64,000 nucleotides of DNA, from assembly GCA_016801885.1 (NCBI GenBank), contig CM028900.1:5177501-5241500 (forward strand), read 5' to 3'. Below, piece by piece: positions 38,284-51,850 of the stretch. Position numbers and translations under genes: made by a program. Every line of letters begins with the position of its first letter. Position 1 is the first letter of the stretch. This stretch comes from Toxotes chatareus. Its lineage: Eukaryota; Chordata; Actinopteri; Toxotidae. The notes beneath the pieces are model-generated. The model saw only the letters and a program-made list of their open reading frames with translations, was not told the DNA's origin and did no database searches.

Positions 38284-38460
38284 TGACACAGTCAATTACA
38301 GACAAATATTTGCACCAAGCAAAGTTCCATTCTAAGTTTTACAAAGCTGTAAATCAATTCAAAACTTCTGTTTTAACCAAAATACTTTAAAATGTGCCGA
38401 ACTTTAAACACGTTTTGTTTGTTTGTCGCTTTTTGCTCAATCTACACGTTTTCTTTAGTC

Positions 38461-38523
38461 CCGCCCACCGAGACACGAGATGGGTCATCGTTGTCATCAT
38501 CGATTGGCAGCTGGCTAACCAAT
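38461..38523 (-). promoter_or_regulatory. Promoter-like cluster: two CCAAT boxes and a GC box
   Basis: Reading the - strand: ATTGG (38523-38519), CCAAT (38507-38503), then about 37 bp on GGGCGG (38466-38461). This spacing is typical of TATA-less vertebrate promoters and would place a start near 38400-38430, upstream of the candidate ATG at 38283. Confidence 0.4.
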
Positions 38524-38888
38524 GAAACGGGGATGTGACATGAGAGGTTCAAAAACATGTGAATACAGAAGTTATTATAGTAACTCTTTATTGAGCTGGT
38601 CAGTTCACTCAGAAATATACACAGGGAAAGTGAAATACATCAAATTCAGTAAACAAAATTTAAGCAGAACACAGAGATAATTGGTGACTGTTGGAATTTG
38701 GATCCTGTGAAAATCTAAAGTAATTTATCGCTGGAATCCTTTACAAAGGAGCGAGCGACAAACCTTTCAAGAAACAAGACCGTAGTCGTCCTACAAGTGT
38801 CTTATTGTGCAAACGCCGTTTGTCTGACTTTAAATACTTTGCCACTTCCCCACTCTGTCAGTGGCACTTTGTTCTTTGTACTTTTGAT

Positions 38889-38990
38889 TAAATTACATTA
38901 CATTAATTTGACAGATGCTTTTGTCCAAAGCAGTAACAATGAGTGCATTCAAGCCACGTAGCAGCAAGAGCTAGATATCATCCAGAATTG
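38889..38990. repeat. Teleost dispersed repeat, cattacatt...gcttttgtccaaag type
   Basis: The phrase aaattacattacattaattt followed by gacagatgcttttgtccaaa and gagtgcattcaagccacgta matches a very frequent fish repeat (consensus like ttagcagacgcttttatcca). A shorter relative lies at 41297-41335 (cagttagcagatgctttcgt). Confidence 0.75.
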
Positions 38991-41900
38991 GGAATGTGTC
39001 CTTTTTACACAAATTACTACTAAAAGCTTGTTCGGGGCTGCAGTGTAAGCGCTTAAAGATATTAATTTTTTTAAATTTATTTATTTATTTTTAAGCAATA
39101 CATAGACGCTAGCAAGAGTTGCTGAGATGTCATTTGTCCTGACTTCAATGGGGGGTGTCATCCTCCTGAACATTCTTAAAACAGCTGGCCACTGTAGTTT
39201 TTTTTGTCAAATATCAATATTTACTTATCAAACACATTTGATGAATTTGATTTTTGGACCATGGTACAGAAGAATAAGCTTTTTTTTTTTTTTCAAAAGA
39301 TTTCCTTACAATAAAAAAAAAAAGACCAACTAAAAATGGCTTGAAGTACACACATACATATTCAGCCAAGAGCCTTGCAGCACATGCAACATGTCATCAA
39401 CTCATTGCAGAAACTACAAGCTCAGTGAAAAGTCTGATTAGATTCAAATTGCAGATTACTTAAATTAGCTGCATGTGTGAAACAACTTTAATTAAATTTC
39501 TGCAGCCAAGGTGGACATGGCGTCTCTGCTTTTTAACTGTCATCTGACAAGCTAGTAAGCTAGTTAATTAATACCTCCCCTCAGTGTGGCACTTTGGCGT
39601 CCAGAGACTCAGCTCAAATTGAGTGTGCTCCTTCTCATTTCATGCCTTTTCAGTTAAAAAACTTTTTTTGTTGGCTTGTCTATCACTGTCGAGACCGTCT
39701 GGATCCGAAGCTCAAAGAGTTTTAGAAAAACTTGGATTGTGTTCTGATGGAAAGTTAATTGAGCTAACTCAGAGCCATCATGGTGCTTCAGTGTGCCTCC
39801 ACAGGCTGTGCCACTGAGGCATATCGTCTAAATGGCAATGAAAGGAAACATCACTCACCAGTCTGGCCCCCAAAAAGCACCTTCATTCACCTTTGATGAG
39901 GAGGAAGGGCAGGGGAAACAAACGATGTTTTAGGCGGCGGAACAGCTGCATATCATGACGGAGGAGCCTGCAGAGGGCTGAGACTCCTTTTTAAAAGCAC
40001 ATCTACATCAGTCGAGGATGGCGTCTGTAGTGGCGGTGAGCTGTGATTTAAATAGGCAGCCTGCTGCACCAAAGCCTGTCTCGCTGTTCTTCTGGCTACA
40101 GCCTTTCCGCTTGCATGGTTATCATAATTGCTCTTGCTCAGAGGACATGCTGCTTCTGTCAGGTTCACGTCCCCTTGCATTAGAGCTGAGGAGCCTCAGC
40201 CAAGCAGAACCTGGCTTTGCAGGTAGATGCTTTTTTCCCTCTTCTCCTCAAAACATCTCAGGAAGTTTGACGCAGCTAGTTTTAGCAATATTAAAAGGGT
40301 GCTTCATCAGTGACAGCATCATGGTTTATGAGCTTTAGTCAGCCAGCTCTAACTTGACCTTCTAACATGTTTTCATTGACATTTGAAATCACATTTTACT
40401 CTCTCGTCCCAAAGTGAAACTCCACCTAAAATCTGTCCACTGAATATTAAAACTTGCCCCCCAGAGGCTAAAAAGTTGTAAAACTGTAGTTTCCAAATAG
40501 ATTGAGAACAGAGGCTGTGGCCAATTTGAATCTCGGTAGTTACAAAGTTGTCATTAAACAGTGAAATGTGACATATCATTAGGCCCCGCTGTGGTTACCA
40601 GGCCGTGCTCTCATTAATCTGCTAAGCACTGCTATGGTGACAAGTTTTCACCGTGGGAAATGTCCATAGAAACGTTTAAAACCGCGCAGCCACAATAAAC
40701 TCCTCCTCTGCTGTCTTTCCATATGCTCAGTATGTTTAACACTGTCAGTTTAGCAACATTGTGGATAAATCCCCTGCTTATATTTTCTCTATCGACCCTT
40801 CTTGAAGGGCTTAACCTCCACTGGAAGCAATCTGTTAAGCCATACAGTAACACTGGTGAAACATCTGTATGCAGAATTGTGGATGGGGCAGTTTTCATGG
40901 ACGTGTTGACAAAAGAATTTTTCTGCAGCTGAAAACTTCACCAGTGGAGCCCAGCTGTTTTTCAGATGCTGCTGTCCTCCATGTAAAAACAGGCTTTTTG
41001 CAGCCACCTTTCAAGGCTTTGAGAATGGCTTTTTCATGTCTGTCAAAACAGACAGTGTCTTTGGTATGAAATTTTTGTGTTCCCTGGACAGTGTTTCACT
41101 GCTGAGCTGCAGTGGATGGATGGCAAGTCCTCCTGATTTGTTTAACTCAAATTGCTGAAGTCTCTTATTAACTTCAGATAAAGTTATGATTTTATCCTTC
41201 ACTTACAATGAATTTGCTTCACCTGCTTCACCTTCATCTGTTGTAATGACACACTGCTTAGGCTGCTGCTTGTGTATATACATTGTGTGTGCGTGCAGTT
41301 AGCAGATGCTTTCGTTCAGAGAAAGCTGCCAGTAATTAGCATATGTGAGTTTGATATGTTGCTTTGGACACATGGCTGTCACATAGTAACTGTCACAGCT
41401 CATTAACCTGTGACCCAGACGCTCTGTGGGCACTAAATCAACACGCACACACGTGTGTCTTCCATGCATCAACCATAAGTCTGTCTCCTGGTTTTTAGAA
41501 ACACTGGTGGAGCATTTATATCTTAATATATGTTGTGTTTTCCCACAGGAGTAGCCAAATACCTCAAATTCACCAGTGATGGATTGGCAAATTAGTGGTC
41601 AGCTGTCAAATGCCGGTACCTTGGGTTTTTTTTAGCCCATCGCTCCTAATCAAGAGCACCAAGCCCTTTTTAATATGTTGGAGATAAAGTAACAGGCAGT
41701 GTGATAGCAGTTCTGCTAAATGAGCCATTTGAAAGCACAGCTCATTTTTCATAATTCTGCAGAAGTCAATTAAGGGACTTGTGGAGCTCTGGGAGGCCCA
41801 AGGAGACACTGAGGTGCAACGTTAGAAAAGAGACACAAGAGAGTTTTAGTCACAAGGGTAAGAAAAACAAGCAGTGTCTCAGCAGAAACACAGCAGGAAA

Positions 41901-44900
41901 ATATAAGAAATGGTGTCTAAAGGAAGAAACAAAAGATGGGGTATAAAAATGTCACACACAGTGACAGCGACACCGGTTTTCGTCAGCCAGCCAGCCAGCT
42001 ACTTCCCCAGCCTTTGACAGCCCGATGCAACAAAAGCCAACTTACCCAAACTGCTTGTCTGCAAAAAACCCCCCAAAAAACTAAACTATTGTTCCTCTTT
42101 GTGTGGCTCTATCTGCTCCCGAGAGACCCTAAACAGATACAGCACCACATCCAGCACTGATGGCGAGCCAGGGGAAGGTATTAGAATTGACTCCTGCTGA
42201 AAGGCTGTTAATAAACAGTTAGTGTTGTGTATGTGAACAGTAGGAAATGTGTGCATCATTAGCTTATCTCCCTCTGACAAGAAAACACAGCCACCTTTTT
42301 TGTCCTGTGCTTGTCAGGGAAGCGGAGCGTATTTGCTTATGCACAAGCCTCATTGTAAAAAAAAAAGAAAAAAGAAAAGTGTTTTCTCTTTAATAACATC
42401 CCCCTGTGTGAATTAAATGGCTCGGTTTTTGTAGTAATTTTCACACCAGTAAAAACTGGATTTAATCAGATTTTCTTGCCTCATGCTGCTTCTCTTTGTC
42501 TGTAACACGCATTTAAACCTTCAACAGCTGAATATTTGTTTTGCTCCACTTGAAGATCTCATACGTGTATAATATATATTCACTTGTATACAATGTGCAA
42601 GTGCAAGTGAATCATATTTGACATGTGTTTTGTGTTTCTGCCTGTCATGATTTTCTCTGGAAGGGAAAGAATAAATCACCAGTGGTTATGTATTTTGTAA
42701 ATTTTGATGCCGAATGACAAGGTTGATTTATGAGATTTTTTTTTTTCCTCGCTCACTTTAAAATAATGAAAACAACTGTTGTTTGGTCCCTGCAACCATT
42801 CCAAATGCATTATAAGGTTTCATTAAAATACAACAGGTCAGTGTTTGGCTGAAAATCATTTGAAGCAACTCAAAAACCTTTCCTTTTGACCATTTCTTAG
42901 ATTCCCAACACCATGAATAAACAAACACACCCACGATAAAATGTATGTATTATTGACTGTATTCTGTTTACTCTTTTGCTTTTGTTTACATTGTCCAATA
43001 ACACAGAATTAGACCTGTTCCGTGTTATTTTATACATTATTTATTTGTTTGTTTTTATCATGGTGAGCAGAGAAGACTGGAAGTGAGGAGGAAAAGGCTG
43101 AAACTGTGTCAACAAACTGACTGTCAATAAACTGAAATGTCAAAACAAATCATCTTTTTTTTTCACTGCAGGATTTGTGGTGAGTGCATGTGACAGCATT
43201 CATCAAACAGATCACCATAAACCAACAGTGGATTAATTTAACATCCCCGCAGGCCTCGCCTTCGTAAATGCCATACAATAATTTGAGGCACACTCAACCT
43301 TAAACCATCCAATCTGAACTTGCGCGGAGCCAAATCCATTTCTAGCAGTTGTTTTTCGTGTCATTTGTGAATTTGATTTCTGAAAACAGTCTCAGGTCAG
43401 GAGTTCCCGTCAGATCGAATGGCACCGGTTCAACGGTTCACGAACTGAATAATTGTACAGCTGAGGTGAAATTTATTTCAGCATCTTTTCATTCACACAC
43501 GCAGCCACTGATTGGAACCAGATCGAAGTCTTCAGCAATCTCTCGGATGCAGACATTCATTCTCACCAGCAACAGAGCATGAGCTCATCTCCAGCTGGGC
43601 CACCAGGGGGAGGGGAACTATTCGTGCAGGGATTTAATGGAGGCTTGAAAAACCAGTGAGGTCATTGCCTGTGGGTCATACATGCTCATCTTGATTTGTA
43701 TTTGAAGAAAGACAGAAGTAGGAAGATTTCCTAGAATGCAGTAGTCCTCGGAGAGCTTCCTCTGCTCCTGCCTCGGGACATTGTGCGAGAACGTTTCTGT
43801 CCTGCCAAAATAACACAGCAAATGAGTTCAGGCCCCATCAGAGCGTGATGCAATCTGCTCCTTAAAGGCACAGTCTGTGATCCCAATGCAAAAAAAGAAA
43901 CAAGCCACAACTCAAGACCGGAACCATTCATCAAGCTTAAATAGACTGACAGGTGCTTAAGCACACTACACCGAGTTTTCTGACGTCTTTAAATAGGAGT
44001 AACACAGACCTGCGTTTTCAGTAATGATCAGTTAAACAAACAAAATTTTAAAAAGTCAATCAAGTCTTGAATCGAATTTTTATATTAGCAACATCAACTA
44101 TATACTATATATGTAATATCTATGATGTGAATTAATTATTATCTTAAACATCAAGATCAGTTTACTTGACTCAGTTCGTTCTACTCAGCCTGTGAAATCA
44201 GTTCTATGACATTAAGTCTGAGAAAATACTCCAAACAACGTCGTTAGGGAAGGAGTTCACCAACTTGATGGAAGAGCAATACTGAATGAAATAAATGGTC
44301 CCATTATGTTGCATAGAGGTTTGACATAATAACAAATCAAAAGCCTCTTTCTGGAGCTTTAAATATGTAATATAATGGCCATTTTGAAAGGAACTGAAGC
44401 ACAGATAAAATGTTCACTGACTGCAGCCTCTATAGGGAGCAAATAAAAAACCAAAATGCGCTGCAGCCACAAGAAAGACTGAGTATTGAGTAAGGAGCTC
44501 AGCTGTGATAATGGGAGCTAAGTAATTAACTACTGTGGAACATTTGCTCCTGTGTTGGCTCTGTATTCAAGCTCACTGGACGTGGAACGAAACAGTAACT
44601 ATGGTAAAAGTGCAGACTTTCAACGTTCCGAGTGTTTGAGATGTACGTACCCATACTGGGTGAATGATGTGGGACACACCCACCTTTGAGCAAAGGCAAC
44701 AAGTCCCATTTCGGAAGGTCGCTGACAGACCTCTGAAAGAAATGTAGGAGATCATTAGAGTGGGAACAGGTAAATAAGTAAATTTTTTAAATAACCTTCA
44801 GTGGCCTATCAACAACAGGAGAACAACAGCAACATTATTCTTAAAATGTTCATTTTAATAAGGTGCTGGAAATATTCAACAGGCACATTTGCTCTTTTTC

Positions 44901-45900
44901 CTTTCACAGAACGAGGACATTTATAACCCAAAGCCCTGGAAACTGCAGTGTAAGCTGCAGGAAAGAAGAACATGACCTTTAACTATATATACAGACAAAA
45001 TAGTCACAGTGTGGAAGAGAGGGAGACTGAAACGCACTGCACTGGGCAATTAAGGCAACACGTCAAAAGGTAAAAGACAACCTTTCCTGTAGAAAGAGGG
45101 TACAAAAAAAAAATCAGATCAAATAAAAAACAAGCACCAGGAAACACATTACAGAGCCTCCTCAAAACCCACAGGAAACCACATTAAAACACTTCTCATA
45201 GCTTCTGTGCAAGACAAAGACAGAGAAATAAGTCACGGACAAGTTAGAGAAAAAGTTTGTCTAGAAGTGACAGATGTTTTTCATTTGCTTTGTGTGTGTG
45301 TGTGTGTGTGTGTGTTTTTTGTTTTTTTTTGAGTGTGTGGTTATGTCCCTCTAGATTTGGAGCTGGTTTTTGTCACAACTCCAATTTTATCAGTCCAGGA
45401 ATCCATGAAAATGGCAACTTCCTTTTTAGCTTAAGGTTTTTTTTGTTTTTTTTTGTAAGTAGACACTCAGTTGGCGCAGAGACACCTGCTGGTGCTTTGG
45501 AGGAGGAGCAGCTTGGCAATGGCGACGCAACATAATCCTCATGCCTGTATAGTAAAATAATCTCCCTCAGTGTGCCTCAGCTGTGGCTGAAATCTTTACC
45601 AAACATCCCGCTTCTGTTAAACTGAGCATCGACGGTGCTAGTGTTGAGACATTTCCAATAAATACTGGCAGGCTGCTGAGGGAAAAAAAAAAAACAAAGA
45701 TTAAAAACTGTAAAAAACTCCCCCAAAAAATGGACACAGTTAACCATAAATTGGCTGAATGACTTCTGGAAGATGATGGTGTAACAGTTCAGATGAGTCA
45801 GCTTGTTCCACATGGACAATTCATTGGTGGGGAAAAAAGTGCAGGCTTATCCAATCCCAGCCCACGTACGTAGCCGGCATCCAATCATCAATCTAGACCG
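38991..45900. other. Intergenic, no gene seen
   Basis: No exon could be supported on either strand. Features present: poly-T tracts near 39279-39293, a partial dispersed repeat at 41297-41335, AT-rich stretches near 42565 and 44100, and a (TG)n run at 45291-45315. Open frames such as 40018-40338 (106 codons) match nothing I know. The lower part may belong to a long slc49a4 3'UTR. Confidence 0.5.
45291..45315. repeat. (TG)n microsatellite
   Basis: About twelve uninterrupted TG units followed by T-rich sequence. Confidence 0.95.
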
Positions 45901-46169
45901 TTTTATTTGCATAATATTTGTCTTGAGAGGTTGATAAAACATTATATAAGAACCTGCCTCTCAATGGCAGGAAGTACCACAGGTCACTTAACAGGGTCTT
46001 ACCAGTGGAGGAGAACTAAAACACCAGGAGGTCCCTTGTCAGTCCTCGACTCAGCACAGCCAGGCCTGCTGATTGGCTGATGAGGCTGTCCCTTCATCAC
46101 CCATCATTTCCTCTTGAGCTGATCTGGTGTCAGCGACATCCAGCGTGTGAACTTCGAGATGGTGTCCAG

Positions 46170-46627
46170 TTTATTTTAGAGACGATCAAGGACAGTGAGC
46201 GGAGCAGCCACACGGGGGCGACACTGAGAACAACTTTAAATATTATATAATCTGTAAACAGCAATAACTAACAGTCCTACATGCCATGCCTGGTTTAAAA
46301 AGAAAAAAAAAATTCACAAACGTTTGTTTACTAACAAACGCAGACTGACATAAAAACCGGAACTGACGTGTTAGTCATGTGGCCATGGGTTGATCAGGTA
46401 TGAAGAGTAAACACTGATGTAGAGTTGCCTTGTGGTTCGTCTCAGCAGCCATACAACAGCAACCCATCACCACCGTTACCAATATATATATATACATTTA
46501 AATCCTAAAATCATCCATCTTAAAAGAGTGTGGTCTTTCGACATTCCCTTCATTCTCCTCTCCTTTGTGCAAGAATAATTGTTCAGTCCCTTGTTATTCA
46601 GTTGTCTCATTTCTGTCCTCTGCTGTG
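46170..46627 (-). other. slc49a4: slc49a4 3' untranslated region (minimum extent)
   Basis: Sequence downstream of the TGA on the - strand, to the first AATAAA on that strand (46175-46170). A second - strand AATAAA lies at 45907-45902. It includes a (TA)n run at about 46481-46495. Which signal is used cannot be told from sequence. Confidence 0.4.
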
Positions 46628-46743
46628 TCACACGGAGACAAAGACGTCCAGGTAGAGGCGGTCGTAAGACTCCCTGAAGAAGAGGATGAGGACGAGGCTG
46701 AATAGACAGGAGCCTGTTAGACACCAGTTGAGCCATGACAGCT
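46628..46743 (-). CDS. slc49a4: slc49a4 terminal coding exon
   Basis: The final exon of the solute carrier SLC49A4 (DIRC2), a lysosomal membrane protein of the major facilitator superfamily related to the FLVCR haem/choline transporters. After a catctag acceptor, AG joins the preceding G to make Glu. The 38 codons then read LSWLNWCLTGSCLFSLVLIL, FFRESYDRLYLDVFVSV and TGA (46630-46628). It holds the last transmembrane helix and the short cytosolic end; FRESYDRLYLD is nearly invariant in vertebrate DIRC2. Confidence 0.93.
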
Positions 46744-48439
46744 CTAGATGAAGGACAAAGAAAGAAAGATAGAGAGAGAGAGAAAGGAGACATGTTTGGG
46801 GTTAACTGGTGGGCAGGTCGATGATTCAAGGCACTTTAGGTCAAAATGTTCTGTTTTTCTGTTCTGCACTTTGACATTTTTTTTTAATAAATTGTCCATT
46901 TCTTTGACTTTCTTCTTTTTTCAGCCTTTTTTCACTCATCTTTTCCTTTTCTTACAAATACACTGAATTTATATTATCTAAAAACCTAAAAACCAGAAAC
47001 TATATTATGACAATACATGTTTAAAAAAAAATTATTACGATTACACTGGTTCGAAATCTGAACAGAGAATGACCACTGACTTCATCCCTGCCTCAGCACT
47101 AAGCAACAGACCACAACATGTGACCATGTGCTCCTTCATAATGAAATATGAGTCATCTTCATACATCCACAAACCTAATGAGAGTTAGTATGAAGTGACA
47201 CAGAATAATTTATGAGTATCATATAGGACTAATGGCTAATCAATAGGAATTCCTGACACACCATATAGGAAATAAGAACAGCCTCCAGAGCTGTCTTTCA
47301 TAATGATTTTGAATAATTCAGCGATACCGGCAGTGTTCCCCATTATCATTGACCTACACTTGAACCTAAACATGGTGCAGAATGTTCTATTTTGTTCTAT
47401 TTTCTCAGCTCCGTTCAAGCTCCATTAACCACAGGAGAGGTGCTCTGGCTGTCTGCAGTAATACAGAATCTGGAGGGCAGATGGGAAGCTCGCAGCTGCA
47501 CTGAACCGTTGGCATCTTGACTCATCAGCACACAGACAACCTCCTCTTCTTCTCGGTGTCTGTGATGCACGCACTCAGATTTCATCCACGCACGCCTGCG
47601 TGAGCACAGAATCACACCTGACACAAGCACTAAGTCTGGACAGTGTCCATATCAATAAAAGGTGGTCGTTCGGACGCATTAAGCAGTCCTCGCTGTGAAG
47701 CCGGCCATCTCAACAGCATGTACATGTAGGTGTTTGGTCCTGACGGAGACGTTAAGCAGAATCTGCGCTGTTTGGCGAGGGCCAACTTCTCAGCCTGGAC
47801 AGAGGATGTGGTGGCAGCAGGCAGCTGCTCGGGTCTTGATAACGAGCCAGACTAAATATAGAGAAATCAGGTCGTATACGCAGCAGAGCCCCGGGGTTCC
47901 TGCCAGCACAATGCATTTCAACTCACGCCGGCTCAACTTCGACTGCAGTCAGCCGGCTTTCCATAACATCACCAATCATCCGCCCTGGCCTAAAGAGAGT
48001 ACCAGATCAATGCATGAAGAGACCGGTGTTTGGACAGCACGATGCAGCCCCTTTGTGGTAAATTATGAGTTTTGGCTGTAAGGCACAAACCTTTGTGTGC
48101 TCGATGCTTCACCTCTTCCATGAGGAGAAAGAATGTGGGGTAAGAGGTGCGAAGATGAAAGCAAAGGATAAATTGCAGTAAAAGACAGGTGGAGAAGGAG
48201 CTTGAAAGTGGAGAGAGGTGAGGGATTGGGTGAGGGTGTTTGCAGCGAGATGTCGAGACTCCTGAAGCGGCCTCATTAATCAGGAGTGTGTGAGCCGGAC
48301 AGGGGGAGACCTGGCGTGGAGACGGGTTAATGGAGTTGTGTTTATCTGACCTAAAGTCTTCTCTGTCTAACTCTGTCTCATTTTCTCACATGTGCGCCCA
48401 GACAAAGACTCGGTCGTTTAAAGCTGGAGACGTACAGTC

Positions 48440-48461
48440 TGTGTGTGTGTGTGTGTGTGTT
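48440..48461. repeat. (TG)n microsatellite
   Basis: About eleven uninterrupted TG units within the slc49a4 last intron. Confidence 0.95.
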
Positions 48462-50562
48462 TGGTCCTACAGTCTTAAAAGAATGCTAATGTGGCGCTGG
48501 GTAATTCAATTAGGTGGTGTGGTAAAAATGGAAAGGCAGCTCAATCGCTCCCCTCTGATCTCTAAGGACAAGCCTGCAGCAAAGTTTAGAGGAAATACAG
48601 TTACAGTTTGGCTGAATGGTAAACAGACAAGAGGGGAACTGAGGAGGAGGAGAGAGGGGGAGGGGGGTGAAGGAAAAAGATTAGAGCAAATAAGATAAAA
48701 GGAAGAAGAGAAGAGTGAAGCCACTTTGTTCTGTTTCTGAAGGTTCCTCAGATCACCGGCTTGCTTTAAAGTTGATTATTAGATTTTAATGATCATAGTT
48801 TGAAGGACTCTGGCTTGAGCTGTGTCATAGGCCTGTAAAGTTTCCTATAAAACAGTGGGCAGCCACAGATTACTGTTCCAAACTCCAGGCTGAGCACTAA
48901 AGGTGACTGGACTGGCTCTGAAACACCTGAGAAGCTCAGACTAATAAAAATCACTCTGATCTTTTAAATCTCTTGTCATAATTGTCCAACGCTTCTTTTT
49001 TGCTTTGATAAATTGTTTTCATCAGTTGTGTCTTTCTGTTTTCACTTGTTTTAACTCATTTGATGACTAAGCTTTTTACACTGATTGTTGAAGCAGTTTA
49101 TGGAGTTGTATAAATGGATGGTCATTAAGCTGCTGAAGAGGAAGGGGGTGATGATGGTAGATATATCCCCCAAAGAGCTGGCAGACTATTAGTTCTATTC
49201 AATTTCCGATCTCTTTTTTGTCCTTCCTTTACCTCCATCTTACCAAACTTTTGCACTGTGGTTCTTACGATGGTGCTATGGCAACCGACTTAAGGTCAAA
49301 ATTTAGAGAATTAATTATCAGCTCTGACAGTCTCATAAGGAAAGACTTTTCATGTATTGCAGTCAAAAGAAAAGTATGAAATTTAATACTTCAACTACAG
49401 ATCTGTAACTATAACTTCCACATATATATATTCCAGTTGGTAGGATGGCGTATGCTGCGGCACATCATCTTTAACCACGAAGGCCCACCCCTCAAATTTA
49501 CAGACATCATAGAAAAAGCAATGTGAAAACGTACATACCTCCCCTTACACAGAGTAAGGGGCCGTCCTTCAGTGTATGAAATAAATGGATAACTAAGTAT
49601 ATACAGGAAACGAGCAAGAAACAAACGGATATCCTCGTGTGAGACGTGTTTAGGTTTAATTCTCAAATCGTGATTTTTTTTTTTTTATATTAATAAAAAT
49701 AATGTATTAATTTTTAATTTAACTGAACCATAATAATTGGACACCAGCCCCAAAGGACAGTTTGACTGGTCACTGGTGCCATGAACTATAGCAGGATCAC
49801 CATGACTGTGATCGTGTTCAGAGGACATCAGTGTGAACATCAGACAGTTCATCATATCATTAACATCTTATTACTGTATCCGTCACTGTCAGCAGATCGG
49901 GGCTACAGATGAAGACAGAGACGGAGGTTGACATGCGTCCTACGGCCTTAATCAGTCTTAACTGAGGTCAATGCAGCGTTATAATTAACGCGGCTCTGTT
50001 CTCCTTTAAAACTGCTGCTAGTTTGAGAAGACTGGGGTCACACCTGAAGATACAGAGACAAGTTTCATGCAAAGAACAAAATGATCCATCACAAAATGAC
50101 CATTGCCTTATTATGATGCATATGGAAATATTTACTGCAGACTGACAAGTTGGTGAACACACCTATAATAGTCAGATTTTTGATAATAACTGCCATGTGT
50201 GTATTTTGCGAGTGTGTAATTAATATGCATCTGTTCATTTACTCTATCAGTGTCGTCTCTCACTCAAGATCAAAACTTAAAAAGGCTTTTATTCTCCCAG
50301 GAGTGACTGAGCTGTATGAAGAAAGGCTGTTTGTTTTGTTTTTGAACACTTCCACAGTCTTTATGGGGGGTTGAAAAAGTGAAGTCTGCAAAGGAATTTT
50401 CACTTCAGACGAGAACGCAAAGTTTAGCTTAAGGGGGGGGAAAAAAAGTTAAAGAACTGCAGCAATTATTTCTCCGTGCTGAATAATCTCTACTTCACCC
50501 AGTGCAGGAGTGACTAACAACTCACAGCTGAACGGAAACTCGCCACCCCTCCCCTCCCTCAT

Positions 50563-50597
50563 CTTCCTCCTCCTCCTCCTCCTCTTCTTCTTCCTCC
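50563..50597. repeat. CCT/CTT pyrimidine tract
   Basis: Consecutive TCC triplets passing into TTC triplets form a homopyrimidine run of about 35 bp, a type able to form triplex DNA. Confidence 0.9.
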
Positions 50598-51850
50598 ACA
50601 AAACCTCTGAGGCTCTTTTGCCCCACAATACCTATCTCCTACTTTGTATTGCACATGATACTCCACGCTAAATGACACAAACACACAGAGTAGATCAAAT
50701 TGAAAAAGAGCGGCAAGCGTAGATGTATTGCCTGGAGGCTCCATTCATGTTTCTGCGTCACATGGTTCAGAGACTCTGGAGATTTTTAAAACATGAAAAC
50801 AGAGTCAAGAGGCCAGTTAGGGCTCACTGAACCAAGACCGGGCTCTCATGGATATTAAAATGGACAAGGAGCTAAATTCATGAACGTCTCCGCGCTAGCA
50901 GGGAAAAGGAGCCATAATTCAGAATGCATAACGAGGCAATGGGCAGCCAAAAGGAAAACCCTAAAATGAACTATAAACTGAAAATAGATGGAAATCTTTA
51001 AAGGCTAAAGTTGCCAATTTTCAATATCAGGAGTTGAAAGGGTTTTGAAAAGATGAAGCTCATGCAGAATTTATGAGTTTTGAAGTGTGAATATTATTTG
51101 CCACGTCCATTATGGGACAACAGAGAGGAAATTAGAGTAATGAAACGGCCCACTAGAATACTTCCAAGGGGAATTTACATAATAATCTAATTAATCTTTG
51201 CAGGACTGATCTCTGCAGGAGAACAGAATACAGCTGACTTCCAAACGGGATTTCATTCCAGTGCTGCACTGACTGGACAATATCAGTGTTTTAACATTAC
51301 ATCAATTTTCAGGGTAGACATGGATGAAAATCAAAAACTCTTCTACCACAGTATTTGTTACTTTATACTATGACAGCAATGTATACAGTATCACTATATA
51401 GTTAAATGTTTTAAAACCAATACCTTGAAACTGTATATCTGTCACCCGTTTTTCCAGATGTTCATCTTCAGTAGGAATGAATGGCCTACATACATGGTTT
51501 TGGTCTTTTCATTCAGGATACTGAACCTCACATCATGATCTCTGACCCGCAAACAGCAGTTGGTTACCTGCCGGTGTGGAAGGAACATTGGGCTTCAACA
51601 GCTTGGTACCTACTTTGGAAAAGTATGTGGCAGTCCACCACTGAGATAGTTATGTGTGAGCTCACATGCACAATGCCTGCCCACCTGCAGCTGTGTGAAC
51701 TTCCTGACAAGAGAACCTGGATGTGTCGTACTCTATTAGACGACTTCAGGGCGGGAAGTGAAGAAAGGAGCAGCAAGAGCCTCCATCATCTCAGCTTGAT
51801 ATTCTCCCCAGCTGTCACAAGGAAGTTGTCAGGATCCTTCTCAGCACATC

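Noticed and set aside
47695..48081. 128-codon + strand open frame
   Set aside because: It lies antisense in the slc49a4 last intron, with no recognised family and no transcript signals.
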